NCBI RefSeq assembly: GCF_029784135.1
Contig: NC_073744.1
Coordinates: forward strand, 109,163,766-109,227,765
Direction: 5' to 3'
Source of the DNA: Toxorhynchites rutilus septentrionalis
Taxonomy: Eukaryota; Arthropoda; Insecta; Diptera; Culicidae
Length of the DNA stretch: 64,000 nucleotides
Shown here piece by piece: positions 33,961 to 45,549 of this stretch. The notes under the pieces are model-generated. The model made no database searches. It worked only from the letters and a program-made list of their open reading frames with translations, and was not told the origin of the DNA. How positions within the stretch are numbered: the stretch's first letter is position 1; each line of letters begins with the position of its first letter. The position numbers and the translations under genes are program-made.

Positions 33961-35394
33961 AACTGCCACGTTTTGATTGACCCGATTTACGGTTTCCCCA
34001 ACATATTCATCAAAACCAAGGTACCTGGGAAAATTTGACATTGCAAATACATGCAAGTTGGGGGAACTTTTGCTCCTACCGAAATGTGTTCCCTAACACA
34101 GCCATAAAAACCAAGGTGCCTTACATTACATGGCGTTTGTTCAAATTCTTTACTTACACAGCAAATATGTTTTTTTTTCCAAAATATATATTGACGTAGG
34201 ACTACGTCTTTCATTTCTATACCGGGGTGTAAAAACAAAGTTTCGAGAACGAAAGCGTTACGCTGGAGACCGAGATTTTGAGCGTTAATGGCTCTTAAAC
34301 AACTGAACGAAATGGTATGATAAACACTTCATTTGAAAGATAAAATGTCTACGCGTCAGATACTTGTTACTTTTTCATCCAAAAACTTGTTTCAATAGTC
34401 TTAAAATTGCTTTCAAAACAGGCTATTGAAATCACCAATCGGTATATAAGCGAGCGCCGCTCGTAAACCCACTCAGTTATGATTGAACAGCGATTGGAGC
34501 ATGTTGTCGCTGTTGTTGTGAAGCTAATTTTGTTTATCATGAGAACGCTGATGAACGGTGTCACCAAGAGCCTGTTTGTGCACCTAAGGCCAAAAGGGAA
34601 TCCACCAGGAGGAGAGTGATGCCACGGTTCCGCTTGAAACATCGGAGCAGCCGCCACACACACACACACATACACGCGCGGAATTCTCGTTGCTATCATC
34701 GTTGCTGAAAAATAATCTGCCAGTTCCCCTGGGAATTGAAAAATACATTCATGCGAAAGAGTTTATTTTAATGTTTTCTATCCATATAACACTGCAACCA
34801 AATACATTTGGTTTTGTTATTTTTCAATCAATCGCAATTAACAGGAAAGTTTCTGAATATTTTTTTTCCCCATCAGTGGAAATTTTCGTATCCAATATTG
34901 GATGCATAACATGAAAAACGGAAAATGTTTCACATCGCGAAAATCAAGTCATTTTCGAGCGATTATTTGCTTTCTACTCATATAATGCTGCGACCAAATA
35001 CATTTCGTTTTGGATTTTTTCAATCAAGTGCGATCAACGTAAGACCACGTCTTTCGGCAATTTATTAGAGGTGCAATGAATCTTCAGGAATTCCCGCTCT
35101 ACGCGCACTGGCAAACAATGTTTACTCAACAATTTCTCAAACGAGAAATGGGTGTTGTGAGAAAGGATTAGCGAACGCGAAAACGACAAACGGGAGAAAG
35201 ATACGTTTGGAGGTTGAAGGAAATTGGCAGAAAACTTCTTCATTCTATCATTCAAATAATGTGATTCATACCACATCGTTTTGCCAGAAAGCGATTATTA
35301 ATGTTCAAAGGAGGAATCGAGTCCTCCGAGGAAATTACCCAGCGCAAATTAGAGTCGACTATCGATTGCGGCATTCGTACACAAATAATTTTAT

Positions 35395-36285
35395 AATGCA
35401 GTTTCACCAAAGTGATTTCTTCGGATATATTCACTACATCATGTCATGTATTTCATATTCTTCATTAAGAAATCCATATCCATGGCACCTATCGGTAACG
35501 AATTATTATCGAAACCACGATTTTCGCTAAATGCTCCTTTCAGTTCGGCCTGTAAAAAACTTTTCTGTACTCTAATCCATCAAATTTGGAGCCCTGAAAA
35601 GGGCTGTTGATTATATGCTAAGCTAATATAGCACGCTCTCCTCGGATACGATGGGCCAGCTGGATGTCCTTGGGCATGATGTGACGCGTTTTGCATGGAT
35701 AGCACACAAATTGGTATCTTCGAATAAGCCTCCTGCAGCGTCATAGCCGCGGAACTTTGGAAGCGCAAGTCGGTTTTGAAGTCCTGAGCAATTCCATGAT
35801 CCAAATGCTGGCTTCTCCACCTATCCTGCAAATGGTGCGCTTATCCGAGCTGACTTCGTGTGCCTTACCACCGAATGACTAACGAGCTGTCTGCGAAAGA
35901 CTAACGAGCTCGAGTCCTCACGGTGCGAGAGTAGAGTAAGAAATGAACGAAAGCAAAGGAAGCGTCATTTTATAAACCATAACAGTATAGAATCTAAATC
36001 CCACCCTTATTATATTCGTGAGTATACAGTAAGCTTATATAATAAAGAGGGTGGGGTTTACATTCGATTCTTTTATGTTTTATAAAATGACATTAGAGTT
36101 CAGAAAAGTTTTTTACAGGCCGAACTGAAAGGAGCATTTAGCGAAAATCGTGGTGTCGATGATAATTCGATACCGATAGGTGCCATGGATATGGATTGCA
36201 TAATGAAGAATATGAAATACAAGAATACAAATACATGTAGTGAATATATCCCCATATCGAAGAAATCACTTTGATGAAACTGTTT
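35395..36285. repeat. Large inverted repeat around the minus-strand H3 copy
   Basis: 35395-35590 and 36080-36285 are reverse complements at good identity. Shared blocks include AAAGTGATTTCTTCGGATAT, GGTGCCATGGATATGGATT (reversed on the left) and CAGGCCGAACTGAAAGGAGC. The same CAGGCCAAACTGAA tail recurs at 37010 after the plus-strand H3 copy, so the block follows each H3 3' end. Confidence 0.75.
35590..35866 (-). pseudogene. Histone H3 pseudogene, minus copy, with 3' stem-loop
   Basis: Minus strand from about 35866: a start-like GGTAAGGCACACGAAG, then an internal deletion, then [14 protein letters not shown] in one frame, and [14 protein letters not shown] in a second, followed by codons for the PKDIQLARR region. 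H3 residues about 75-130 are covered. It ends with AGCCCTTTTCAGGGCT at 35605-35590, a perfect histone mRNA stem-loop. A TTTATAAAATGACG promoter-like block lies upstream near 35975. Frameshifts make it non-functional. Confidence 0.85.
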
Positions 36286-36504
36286 ACCGTTTGTCGTTTT
36301 TAAGTGTTGGGAAAGGGCATTATTTTTGCTGAGTAAATTCCAAGAAAAAATCCATTCCTTCTTTAAGCGTGATTCATTCTGCTTCGGATCAACAGAACAG
36401 TGATAATCATTTCATACAAAAGATAAAATGTCCAAGAGTTATATGATTGCTATTTATTGAGTCGGAAAATTGTTTCAATAGCTTAATGATAGCTTCGAAA
36501 ACAG

Positions 36505-36975
36505 GTTATAAAATGACGCTTCCTTTGCTTTCGTTCATTTCTTACTCTACTCTCGCACCGTGACGATTCGTTTGTTTGGGACCAAGGAGATAGCAGGTTA
36601 GTCTTTCAGTGGTAAGGCACACGAAAGCAGCTCGAATAAGCGCACCAGCCGCAGGATTGGTGAAGAAGCCACATCGCTATCGACCGGGAACTTTGCGTGA
36701 AATTCATCGCTATCGGAAGTCGACCGAATTTCTGATCCGCAAGCTACCTTTGCAGCTTTTGGATCGTGGAATTGCTCAGGAACTCAAAACCGACTTGCGC
36801 TTCCAAAGTTCCGCGGTTATGACGCTGCAGGAGGCTTATTCGAAGATACAAATTTGTGTGCTATCCACGTAAAACGCGTCACATCATGCCCAAGGACATT
36901 CAGCTGGCCCGTCGAATCCAAGGAGAGGGTGCTATATTAGCTTAGCATATAATCAACGGCCCTTTTCAGGGCTCC
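36505..36975 (+). pseudogene. Histone H3 pseudogene, plus copy, with TATA and 3' stem-loop
   Basis: A TTATAAAATGACG box at 36508 precedes an 80-bp leader and GTGGTAAGGCAC at 36609, where the start Met codon has become GTG. The frame then reads [30 protein letters not shown], and [18 protein letters not shown]. That is H3 from about residue 35 to 95 with a shortened tail region. After a frameshift the codons for [18 protein letters not shown] sequence follow. GGCCCTTTTCAGGGCT (36958-36973) is the histone 3' stem-loop. It is head-to-head with the minus copy. Confidence 0.88.
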
Positions 36976-37507
36976 AAATTTGATGGATTAGAGTTCAGAA
37001 AAGTTTTTTGCAGGCCAAACTGAAACGAGAATTTTCGTTTGGATGCCATACAGCATCGAGAAAATTCCGGAAAGATCTAATCGTTGCTGAAAAATAATCT
37101 GCCAGTTCCCTGGGAATTGAAGAATACATCCATGCGAAAGAGTTTTTTTTAATGTTTTCTAATTATATGGCGAACACAGCGACCAAATACATTTGATTTC
37201 GTAATTTTTCAATCAAGTGTAATTAGCTGGAAAGCTTCTGAAGATTATTCTTTCCCATCAGTATGATATTTTCGTATCCAATATTGGATGCATAACATGA
37301 AAAACGGAAAATGTTTCGTATCGCCAAAATTATATAATTTTCAATCGATTATTGCTCAGTCGCCGAAATTTTCATACTCAGAGAGTTCATTCTCCTCTAG
37401 TTTGCCTTCCAAATTGCCATCGTAAACCACACCTTCTCTCGATTCAATCACGCACGAAAAGCATACTGAAATGATATTCTGGTGGTGAACCCATTCATTT
37501 TTCGTGA

Positions 37508-37657
37508 GGCGTCGTGCACAAATTACGTAACGCGATAAGGGGGGAGGGGTTAGATGTTGCGTTACTTTCTGTTTATTAGAGATAGGAAATTGCGTTACGA
37601 AAGGGAGGGGAGGTTCAAAATCCGGATTTTTGCGTTACGTAATTTGTGCACGACGCC
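37508..37657. mobile_element. 150-bp MITE with 26-bp inverted repeats and TGA duplication
   Basis: The ends are perfect inverted repeats beginning GGCGTCGTGCACAAATTACG. The 3-bp duplication TGA is at 37505-37507 and 37658-37660. The empty site TTCGTGAGGACATCGACAAG occurs in each satellite spacer unit, e.g. near 13817. A 3-bp duplication suggests the PIF/Harbinger superfamily, though TGA is not its usual TWA target. Confidence 0.88.
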
Positions 37658-38341
37658 TGAGGACATCGACAAGACAACATCGTTACTGAACGAGCTGAAC
37701 GGCGAGGGATCGAGGTATTCATTACCTGGCTTGACCTGATCTGAAATGCAATCAGTTTGTTTTAACTGTGAGGGAGCGCATAAAAGCCGATCGATCAGAA
37801 GGAGAAGAGAAGGTGACCAAGAGAGTATCAGCATCGAAATACGGTTCCTCGGGAAGACATAGAAGCAGCCGCCACACACACACATACACGCGCGCAACTC
37901 TTTTCGTTTGCTGGTTATCGAGAGGAAACCTGGAAAGAAATGATCGTTGCTGAAAAATAATCTGCCAGTTCCCCTTGGAATTGAAAATTACATTCAAGCG
38001 AGTTTATTTTAATGTTCTCTATCCATATAATACTGTGACCACATACATTTGGTTTTGTGATTTGTCAATCAAGTGCAGTTAACAGGAAAGCTTCTGAAGA
38101 TTATTCTTCAGAACAAGGTTTTTTGTATCCAATATTGGATGCATAAAACCTTGAGTCTTCAAAGTAACACTCTCGTTTTTGAAGTCACCCAAATATTTAT
38201 TAATTCATTCATTCAGGATGGATTTAGATTCAACTTCAAACAAATGATCTCTAAATCAACGATAGTCCTACGTCACCCTTGCGGTTATACCATAGATATA
38301 ACCCACTTCCTGTTTTTTTATCAAGGCTCAAGGCTCAAGGC

Positions 38342-39861
38342 AACCAAGTTTGCTTCCCATACTTTTGAAATTCCTCTGTCATTTTTTATCTGTCCATGCG
38401 ACAAAAAATCCATGGAATACCAGATCACCTACGCTCCAATGTTATTCCGTCGATATTTTCGGAAAAATATGGGAAAGTTGGATCTGATAAAATGTTCTTT
38501 ACTGATGGTTCATACATAAACGGGTCCACTGGCTTCGGCATCTTCAATGAAGTTCCAGTGCCTCTTTCAAACTCAAAGATCCTTGTTCCGTGTATGTCGC
38601 AGAAATGGGTGCGATATACTATGCTCTAGGGATCATTGAAACACTGCCCATCGACCATTATTTTATTTTTTCAGACAGTCTCAGCTCAATAGAGGCAATC
38701 CGCTCAATGAAAGTTGATAAACGCTCATCTTATTTCCTAACTAGAATAAGACATCTTTTGAGTGTTTTGGTCGAAAAATTATTCAAGATTACCTTAGCAT
38801 GGGTTCCCTCTCATTGCTCGATTCCGGGGAATGAGAAAGCGGACTCGCTAGCTAAGGTGGGCGCTCCAGAAGGCACACTTTTTGAAAGGCAAATTGCCTA
38901 TAATGAATTTTTTCACATTCCTCGTCAAGACACATTCGTTAGTTGGCAGCGCATGTGGAGTGAAGATGAGTTCGGACGTTGGTTACACACGATTATCCCT
39001 AAGGTTTCGACGAGTGCTTGGTTTAAGGGATTGAATGTAGGTCGTGATTTCATTCGCGTGATATCTCGGCTCATGTCCAATCACTACAACCTAAACGCGC
39101 ATCTCTATCGCATTGGGCTCGCAGCAAACAATCTTTGTGATTGTGGCGATGGCTACCACGACATCGAGCATGTTGTCTGGTCGTGTATCCGGTTCCATGT
39201 TGCTCGCTCTCAGCTCTCTAGAGCACTGAGAGCACAAGGCAGACAATCGGAGATCCCCGTCCGGGATATCTTAGGTAGCCGTGATCCTGATCTTCTGCTT
39301 CATCTATACCTGTTCCTCAGGAACGCCGATGTCAACGTTTAATGATGTTTCCTTCGTTGTGTCCCCGTTTTATATCCCTCCTATCCGATCGATAAACTTT
39401 TACTTAGTCGCGGCAATACATACACACACTCTTTACAGATACACGGTCCAAAGGTTGTGCAGTCCACTGATGATTCAACAAGAGCCAAAGGTTGTACCGC
39501 TCATGACAACTCTATACGAGCTGATGATTGCGCCGGCTAGTGACCATTCTATCCTGGATTCCTCGAGTCGAGAAGACGCACCACGCTAGATATGGGGTAC
39601 ATACTAGGGGGGCGTTGCTGATTAATGGTCAGCTGCATCCCAATAGGAAGTATCCCGTGTCGGGCACACGTACAGAGCATTGGAGACAGCAACATCCCAA
39701 TTACGAGAACACTTGTAATACTAACCTCGAGCCGACCGCGAGTAATCCGTTACATATTACTAACATAGATAATAAGAAAAACTGTCAAAATATTGAACTC
39801 CGGCCCCGTCAGGCTAACGCCATATGAGCCTTGATAAAAATATATATTTTGGAAAAAAAAA
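38342..39861 (+). pseudogene. LINE copy B: RNase H and 3' end, severely 5' truncated
   Basis: It starts at AACCAAGTTTGCTTCCC, inside the linker before RNase H. RNase H motifs MFFTDGSYINGS, IFSDSLSSIEA and WVPSHCSIPGNEKAD are present, but a base change shifts the frame near 38552. The C-terminal Cys/His region reads on to a natural stop at 39342 (ending RNADVNV). The 3' UTR ends ATGAGCCTTGATAAAAATAT plus about ten A's. Confidence 0.88.
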
Positions 39862-39869
39862 AGGCCATA

Positions 39870-40977
39870 AGGACATAAGCCGAGATATCACGCGAATGAA
39901 ATCACGACCTACATTCAATCCCTTGAACCATGCACTCGTCGAGACCTTAGGGATAATCGTGTGTAACCAACGACCGAACTCATCTCCACTCCACATGCGC
40001 TGCCAACTTACGAGCGTGTACTGACGAGGAATGTGGAAAAATTCATTATAAGCAATTTACCTTTCAAAACGTGTGCCTTCTAAAGCGCCCACCTTAGCTA
40101 GCGAGTCCGCTTTCTCATTCCCCGGAATCGAACAATGAGAGGGAACCCATGCTAAGGTAATCTTGAATAATTTTTCGACCAAAACACTCAATAGTTGTCT
40201 TATTCTAGTTAGGAAATAAGATGAGCGTTTATCAACCTTCATTGAGCGGATTGCCTCTATTGAGCTGAGACTGTCTGAAAAAATAAAATAGTGATCGATG
40301 GGCAATGTTTCAATGATCCCCAGTGCGTAGTATATCGCACCCAGTTCAGCGACATACACGGAACAAGGATCTATGAGTTTGAAAGAGGCACTGGAATTTT
40401 CATTGAAGATGCCGAAGCCAGTGGACCCGTTTATGTATGAACCGTCAGTAAAGAACATTTTATCAGATCTAACTTTCCCATATTCTGCCGAAAATATCGG
40501 CGGAATATAATCGGAGCGTAGATGATCTGGGATTCCATGGATTTTTTGTCGCATGGACAGATCAAAAATGACAGAGGAATTGCAGAAGTAAGGGAAGCAA
40601 ACTTGGTTGGAGATGCCTGGTAAAGGGTGCACGTCGTGGGTAAGGTACTCATGGTATAAAGAAATAAAACTTGACTGAGGAGTCAGTTGGAGTAGATTTT
40701 CGAAGTTATCAATCACCAATGGATTCATGATCTTGCAACGGATGAGAAATCTGTAGGATAATTCTGTGAACCGAAGAGTAAGCGGGGGTACTCCTGCCAA
40801 AACTTCGAGACTCATCGTATGTGTCGAATGCAAACACCCCATGGCTATACGCAAGCAACGATATTGTATTCTCTCCAGCTTGAGAATATGAATCCTGGCA
40901 GCTGATCGGAAGCAAAAACTGCCATATTCTAACACTGATAATATCGTTGTTTTGTATAACTGAATGAGGTCTCCTGG
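39870..40977 (-). pseudogene. LINE copy C: RT thumb to C-terminal domain, truncated at both ends
   Basis: Minus strand from 40977: HPGDLIQLYKTTILSVLEYG-like sequence through RNase H (MFFTDGSYINGS) to FIRVISRLMS. It stops abruptly at 39870 against the poly-A end of copy B, without its own 3' end. One frame is open for 311 codons (40992-40057) before a break. B and C lie tail to tail. Confidence 0.85.
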
Positions 40978-41570
40978 ACCTGTTGAATTCAATTAAATTC
41001 GAAAAATGTTTCATCCAATCAATAATTTTATCAATACAAACAAATTATTACTAAGCCAACGGTAGTCCCACGTCATCCTTGCGTACTAGTACTCTAGTAC
41101 TCTCAGAATGAACGATTCGTAACTTTCAAATAACATAAGTAACAAATTAACCTTGTGTAGAATTCATTGGAGTTTTCAAAACTGCCTTTTGATTTGCGGT
41201 GCGATGGTTGTTTATTGAATTTTTCATCATCAATGACGAAGGGGTAATTTTTCATTCAAACTGAAATATTTCTGTCATACAGGAACGTTCTAGGAATCAA
41301 ACAAAATCTGGTTGATAAGCTTAATTGGCTTTACTATTTAGTTGGTTAGCAAAAAGTAGAAGGGTCTGAGCCTAGGGGCACGGACAAAAGTTTGACGTAG
41401 GACTGTGATTGTTCAAAACAGTTGTTTTTTTAATGTAATTCTTTTCATTGTTCAGAAATCTAACTTCTGGCAGGAAGTCCAACTGTCTACTGAAAATAAT
41501 TAACGAATATCAGCGTGACACATATTAGGGGGAATGATAGATGAAGTATATATGTATTGGTAAAAAAAAA
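40978..41570. other. Spacer with traces of Helentron-like ends
   Basis: AACGGTAGTCCCACGTCATCCTTGCG near 41055 resembles the family's right end, without the hairpin. TTTGACGTAGGACTG at 41392 resembles the left end. Otherwise AT-rich and unassigned. Confidence 0.4.
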
Positions 41571-41574
41571 ATAT

Positions 41575-41792
41575 ATCGTCATTTTTTTTATCCAAAATAT
41601 ATATTTTTTTTTATTAAGGCTCATATGGCGTCAGCCTAACGGAGCCGGGAGTTCAATATTTTGACAATGTTTGCTTACAACTATGTAAGTAATACGTAAC
41701 CGATTACTCGCGGTTGGCTCGAGGTTAGTATTACAAGTGTTCTCATAATTGGGATGTTGCAGTTTTCAGTGCTCTGTACGTGTGCCCGACAG
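41575..41792 (-). mobile_element. LINE copy D: 3' UTR only
   Basis: The minus strand ends in ATGAGCCTTAATAAAAA then a T/A-rich tail. The body matches the 3' UTR of copies A, B and E from CTGTCGGGCACACGTACAG on. It is a short 5'-truncated insertion. Confidence 0.85.
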
Positions 41793-42913
41793 ATTACATT
41801 GCTTACATTGAATATGAAGTTTATGGAGAAGAAACAAAAAACAAGTTAAAAATACTTACGATTTCGTTATGTTTTGAGGAAAAATACGCCTTAACGCATG
41901 AAGTTGCTTTATTTTTAATGGATAGATAATGGATAATGGATTGTAAATTCTTTCCATTGTCTTATTCTTATTATTAGTCTTATTCCAAGGCATCGGTTTG
42001 CAGACTATCACAATCAAGTCGTATTGGTTCTACTGCTCAATTCATCATAGAAGGAATTGAATCATTGAAAATTATTTATATGAATCATGAAGATTATTAA
42101 TATTTCATTCGATATTCGATAACTAGACTATCTTCAACTGGACTTACTTATAACAGGGCGTACGTTAACTGGGTTGCAAAGCAGTTATGTATCAATAATA
42201 GATGTCTTCTTCATTTTGAGGTATTGCTTTTGCTTTTTTTGAATTCAGTTAGCGAGAAAAAATCGATAATTGTATTGATTTTCCGGTCCAATTAACACGT
42301 TGACTGCCACGTCAGTCACCGATGATTGACACCGAGTTTTCGCTCAGGCTGCGTCAGTCACCGGTGACTGACAGTATAACATATGATAATAAAGCTAACT
42401 AAATAAGCATATATGCTTATAAACATTCCCTTTCGAACAAAAATAACTTCCACTACGGTAAAAAAAACGATGGCCCTAATACGTTTAAAAATTTCCATAG
42501 AGTCGCTCTAAAACCGTGGCACTTTCCTCGTTGCTTTGATGGAATCTTGCATCTGATTACTTCAACATTTTTACATTCGAAAAGGGTTGCTAATTTGTTT
42601 GATAGAACGAATTATTGCTCACAATTTTGTGTTGTATACAACATTCATGGGAACGAAGTTGAAAGAAATAATGCATAATACATGATTTACCTTCGCATCC
42701 GCTCGCAAAACATACCTTTTTTATTTGTTAAATTGCTCACTTGTTTTATTATTTCCACTGTTGCTGTCTCAGGCGAAAAAAAATGTTAAATCAAAAACTA
42801 ACCTCCATCCGTTACTGATGATTAGTAATATCTCTTAGATGAAGGCATGTTTTCTCCAACAGTTAAGAATTGTCCTGGCCACGTCCTTGCAACTGCTAAG
42901 GAAAGGGAAGGGA
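41793..42913. other. Unassigned AT-rich spacer
   Basis: No gene. TTAACACGTTGACTGCCACG at 42294 and nearby CAGTCACCGGTGACTG look like transposon-end palindromes, but no partner end was found. Confidence 0.4.
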
Positions 42914-44155
42914 TGTTAGTTCGACATTTACTTAAGAGAGATGCAGAGAACTGTACGACCTCTCATAAATGTCTCGGGAATTTAGGATTTTTAGTAGGGG
43001 AGGTATGCCATAGAATACACTCAGTCGGTGTTACTGGCGGAGCTTGTTATTACTATTACTATTACTATCACTATTACTATTACTATTACTATTACTATTA
43101 CTATTACTATTACTATTACTATTACTATTACTATTACTATTACTATTACTATTACTATTACTATTACTATTACTATTACTATTACTATTACTATTACTAT
43201 TACTATTACTATTACTATTACTATTACTATTACTATTACTATTACTATTACTATTACTATTACTATTACTATTACTATTACTATTACTATTACTATTACT
43301 ATTACTATTACTATTACTATTACTATTACTATTACTATTACTATTACTATTACTATTACTATTACTATGTAGGGCTTGCTACGCCCAGCTGCCCGCATGT
43401 TGCCTCGGCTTTCGGCGTAGATTGGTTCTCCTGTTTGGCGGAGATTCGGATCGTCGCCGCCTTGTCCTCTCGTTCGTCGTTCAGGGTGCCGGTACGGATC
43501 CTCGGCCACGCCACACCGCACTCTGGGGTTTTGACAAAAATGCCAACCCTCACGACTTAACCTCTTCGACACCACGGTGCGCCACTGTACGCGACCGCCA
43601 CAAACCGCTAGTTCGGTTTAGGTTTGTGCGGAATGATACTTCCTTTTTTGTGAAAGGACTTCGTAGAAACTACAATTCCACTGAATCGTCGCGGATTTAC
43701 TTTCCGTTGGTAGTTGAGGACACGTCTAGTCTCTATCGCGTGGTTCAGACAAGTCCCGACTCGCTCCAACCGGAACTTCTACGACCCGCCAAATCCGGGT
43801 TGGTTTTCATCGCCTTCAGCACTACCAACCGCAGCGATGTTTTAATGTGTCGTGTAATGTTGTTTGTGCTGTATATAATCCTTAATTCGTGTTGTGTATG
43901 ACTATGTGCCGTCTTTCTTTTAACCCTTAAATAGCTATTTTTTAATCTGTCATTTCAATTTTATTTTAGGTTTTATTTATCGAAATATAGTTTAGGAAAT
44001 AAGTATATGTTTTTTTAATTTTATGCGAAGGACCCTATTTAGCTATTTTTTCTATAGATGTGTGTTTTCTCCTTTTTTTTTGTTCTTAATAAACACCATG
44101 GGCGGGATAAACTTCAACAGACAGCAAGACCCAACAAGTGACTTGCCACACTACC
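42914..44155 (+). repeat. Possible LTR with microsatellite expansion
   Basis: GGAAAGGGAAGGGA then TGTTAG at 42914 looks like a polypurine tract followed by an LTR start. About 1.2 kb downstream there is AATAAA (44088) and a possible CA end near 44150. No second LTR is seen and no coding region upstream is recognised, so this is tentative. Confidence 0.3.
43046..43369 (+). repeat. Hexanucleotide microsatellite (TATTAC)n, about 54 units
   Basis: An almost perfect run of TATTAC over about 324 bp with one early C variant (CTATCACTATTAC). It produces spurious open frames of Tyr, Leu or Ile-Thr on the plus strand and Val-Ile on the minus strand. The purity indicates recent slippage. Confidence 0.97.
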
Positions 44156-44192
44156 GCACCGCTCGAGTGAAAAAAATATTAATGAAATTAAT

Positions 44193-45068
44193 ATTTTGAC
44201 GTAGGACTACGTCTAACCGGAAGATATAGGGGGTGAAATGGAAATCCAGGCACTGAACAAGTAGGAAAAAATGCAAGATTTGGAACGCTTATAACTCGAG
44301 CATTTCTCAATAGATCGCAAAGGTTTTTGCATCAATTGATAGGAAATATATCTACGCATCTATCATAACGAATAACATTTCATTTTTCTTGAGATAAATA
44401 ATTGAATAATTGTGAAATATCAAGCATTGTCAAAATGCACTATGTGCCCATTTTTGATTGGTCCATTTTTTGTTCCTCAAATCGTACCGACCAAAACGGG
44501 CAACCAGAACAGCAGCGAAATAGAATGAAGCACGATTGGAAAGGAAAAAGAAAAAAATGAACGAAACATTGGTCGCAGTCTCACACATGCGTAATTCTCG
44601 AGCCAGCCAGTCAGCTTAAAAATCCCCGCTCCGCTGCCGTAACGATCATTCTCATTCGAACCGTACACCACATCGGTTCGCATCACAACACATCAACAAA
44701 CCAACCCAAGCAGCCATGTCTGGACATGGTAAAGGAGGAAAAGTGAAGGGAAAGGCAAAATCCCGCTCGAACCGTGTTGATCTGGAGTTCCCCGCAAGGG
44801 TAGCTAGGCCGAGCGCGTTAGTACCAGTGCACCAGTCCACCTAGCCGGCGTTATATAGTTTCGGCCGCCGAAGTGATCGAGTTGGCTGGTAGAGCTGCTC
44901 GCGACGATAAGAAAACAGACAACAACAGACAGTTGCAGCGAGTGGCGAGTGGCAAACGCAATCGCAAAACGGCATCAGGTAGCAGAAGAAAAAAGTTTGT
45001 TCTTTATACAAACTGCTTTGGTGGCAAATCCAGAACAAGGCGGCATCGAGGGCGTTCGAAATGTTTTT
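44193..45068 (+). mobile_element. H2A-carrying Helentron-like element, copy 1, left part
   Basis: The left end TTTTGACGTAGGACTACGTC is shared with the satellite-bearing type, but from CTAACCGGAAG on it is a distinct subfamily. It carries a histone H2A promoter, leader and broken coding region. It is interrupted at 45068 by a satellite-bearing element and resumes at 49317. The second copy (52474-63298) shows the uninterrupted junction. Confidence 0.8.
44590..45060 (+). pseudogene. Captured histone H2A pseudogene
   Basis: The leader (44590-44715) precedes ATG at 44716. It reads MSGHGKGGKVKGKAKSRSNR then DLEFP, the H2A N-terminus with Arg4 changed to His. A deletion removes the next helix. Codons for ERV and APV follow in another frame, then AEVIELAGRAARDDKKT (H2A alpha-3 region) and a diverged tail. 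No full histone fold can be made. Promoter and leader sequence came along with the coding part, which argues for capture as DNA, not via mRNA. Confidence 0.88.
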
Positions 45069-45549
45069 GACGTAGGACTACGTCTTTCATTTCTATACCG
45101 GGGTGTAAAATCAAAGTTTCGAAAACGAAAGCGTTACGCCGGAGACCGAGATTTTGAGCGTTAATAGCTCCTAAACAATTGAACGAAATGGTATGATAAA
45201 CAATTCATTCGAAAGATAAAATGTCTACGCGTTATATACTTGTTACTTTTTGATCCAAAAACTTGTTTCAATAGTCTTAAAATTGCTTTCAAAACAGGCT
45301 ATTGAAATCACCAATCGGTATATAAGCGAGCGGCGCTCGGAAATCCACTCAGTTCTAATTGAACAGCGATTGGAGCATGTTGTCGCTGTTGCGGTGAAGC
45401 TCTTTATTTATCATGAAAGCGCGGATGAACGGTGTCACCAAGAGCCTGTTTGTGCATCCTATGCCAGAAGGGAACCTATCAGGAGGAGAGTGATGCCACA
45501 AACGGTTCCCTGGGAAGACATCGCTACACACACATACACGCGCGGCTAT

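Larger units (their letters stand above)
34191..38319 (+). mobile_element. Helentron-like element carrying histone H3 fragments
   Basis: The left end (TTGACGTAGGACTACGTC at 34191) and left domain with CCAAT/TATA match the copy at 12287. One diverged 198-bp-type unit (34710-34830) and a right domain ending at 38319 with the standard hairpin follow. Instead of a long array, the centre holds a large inverted structure with two H3 pseudogenes (35590-36975) and a 150-bp MITE. More base changes than the other copies show that it is older. Confidence 0.75.

Noticed and set aside
42294..42385. piggyBac-like end (TTAA followed by CACGTTGACTGCC)
   Set aside because: No matching opposite end or second TTAA-flanked terminus was found nearby.
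42847..43901. Long ORFs of poly-Tyr, poly-Leu, Ile-Thr and Val-Ile
   Set aside because: All come from the TATTAC microsatellite read in different frames.
44716..44844. Functional short histone H2A gene
   Set aside because: The histone fold is deleted and frameshifted, and both copies share the same lesions within a mobile element.
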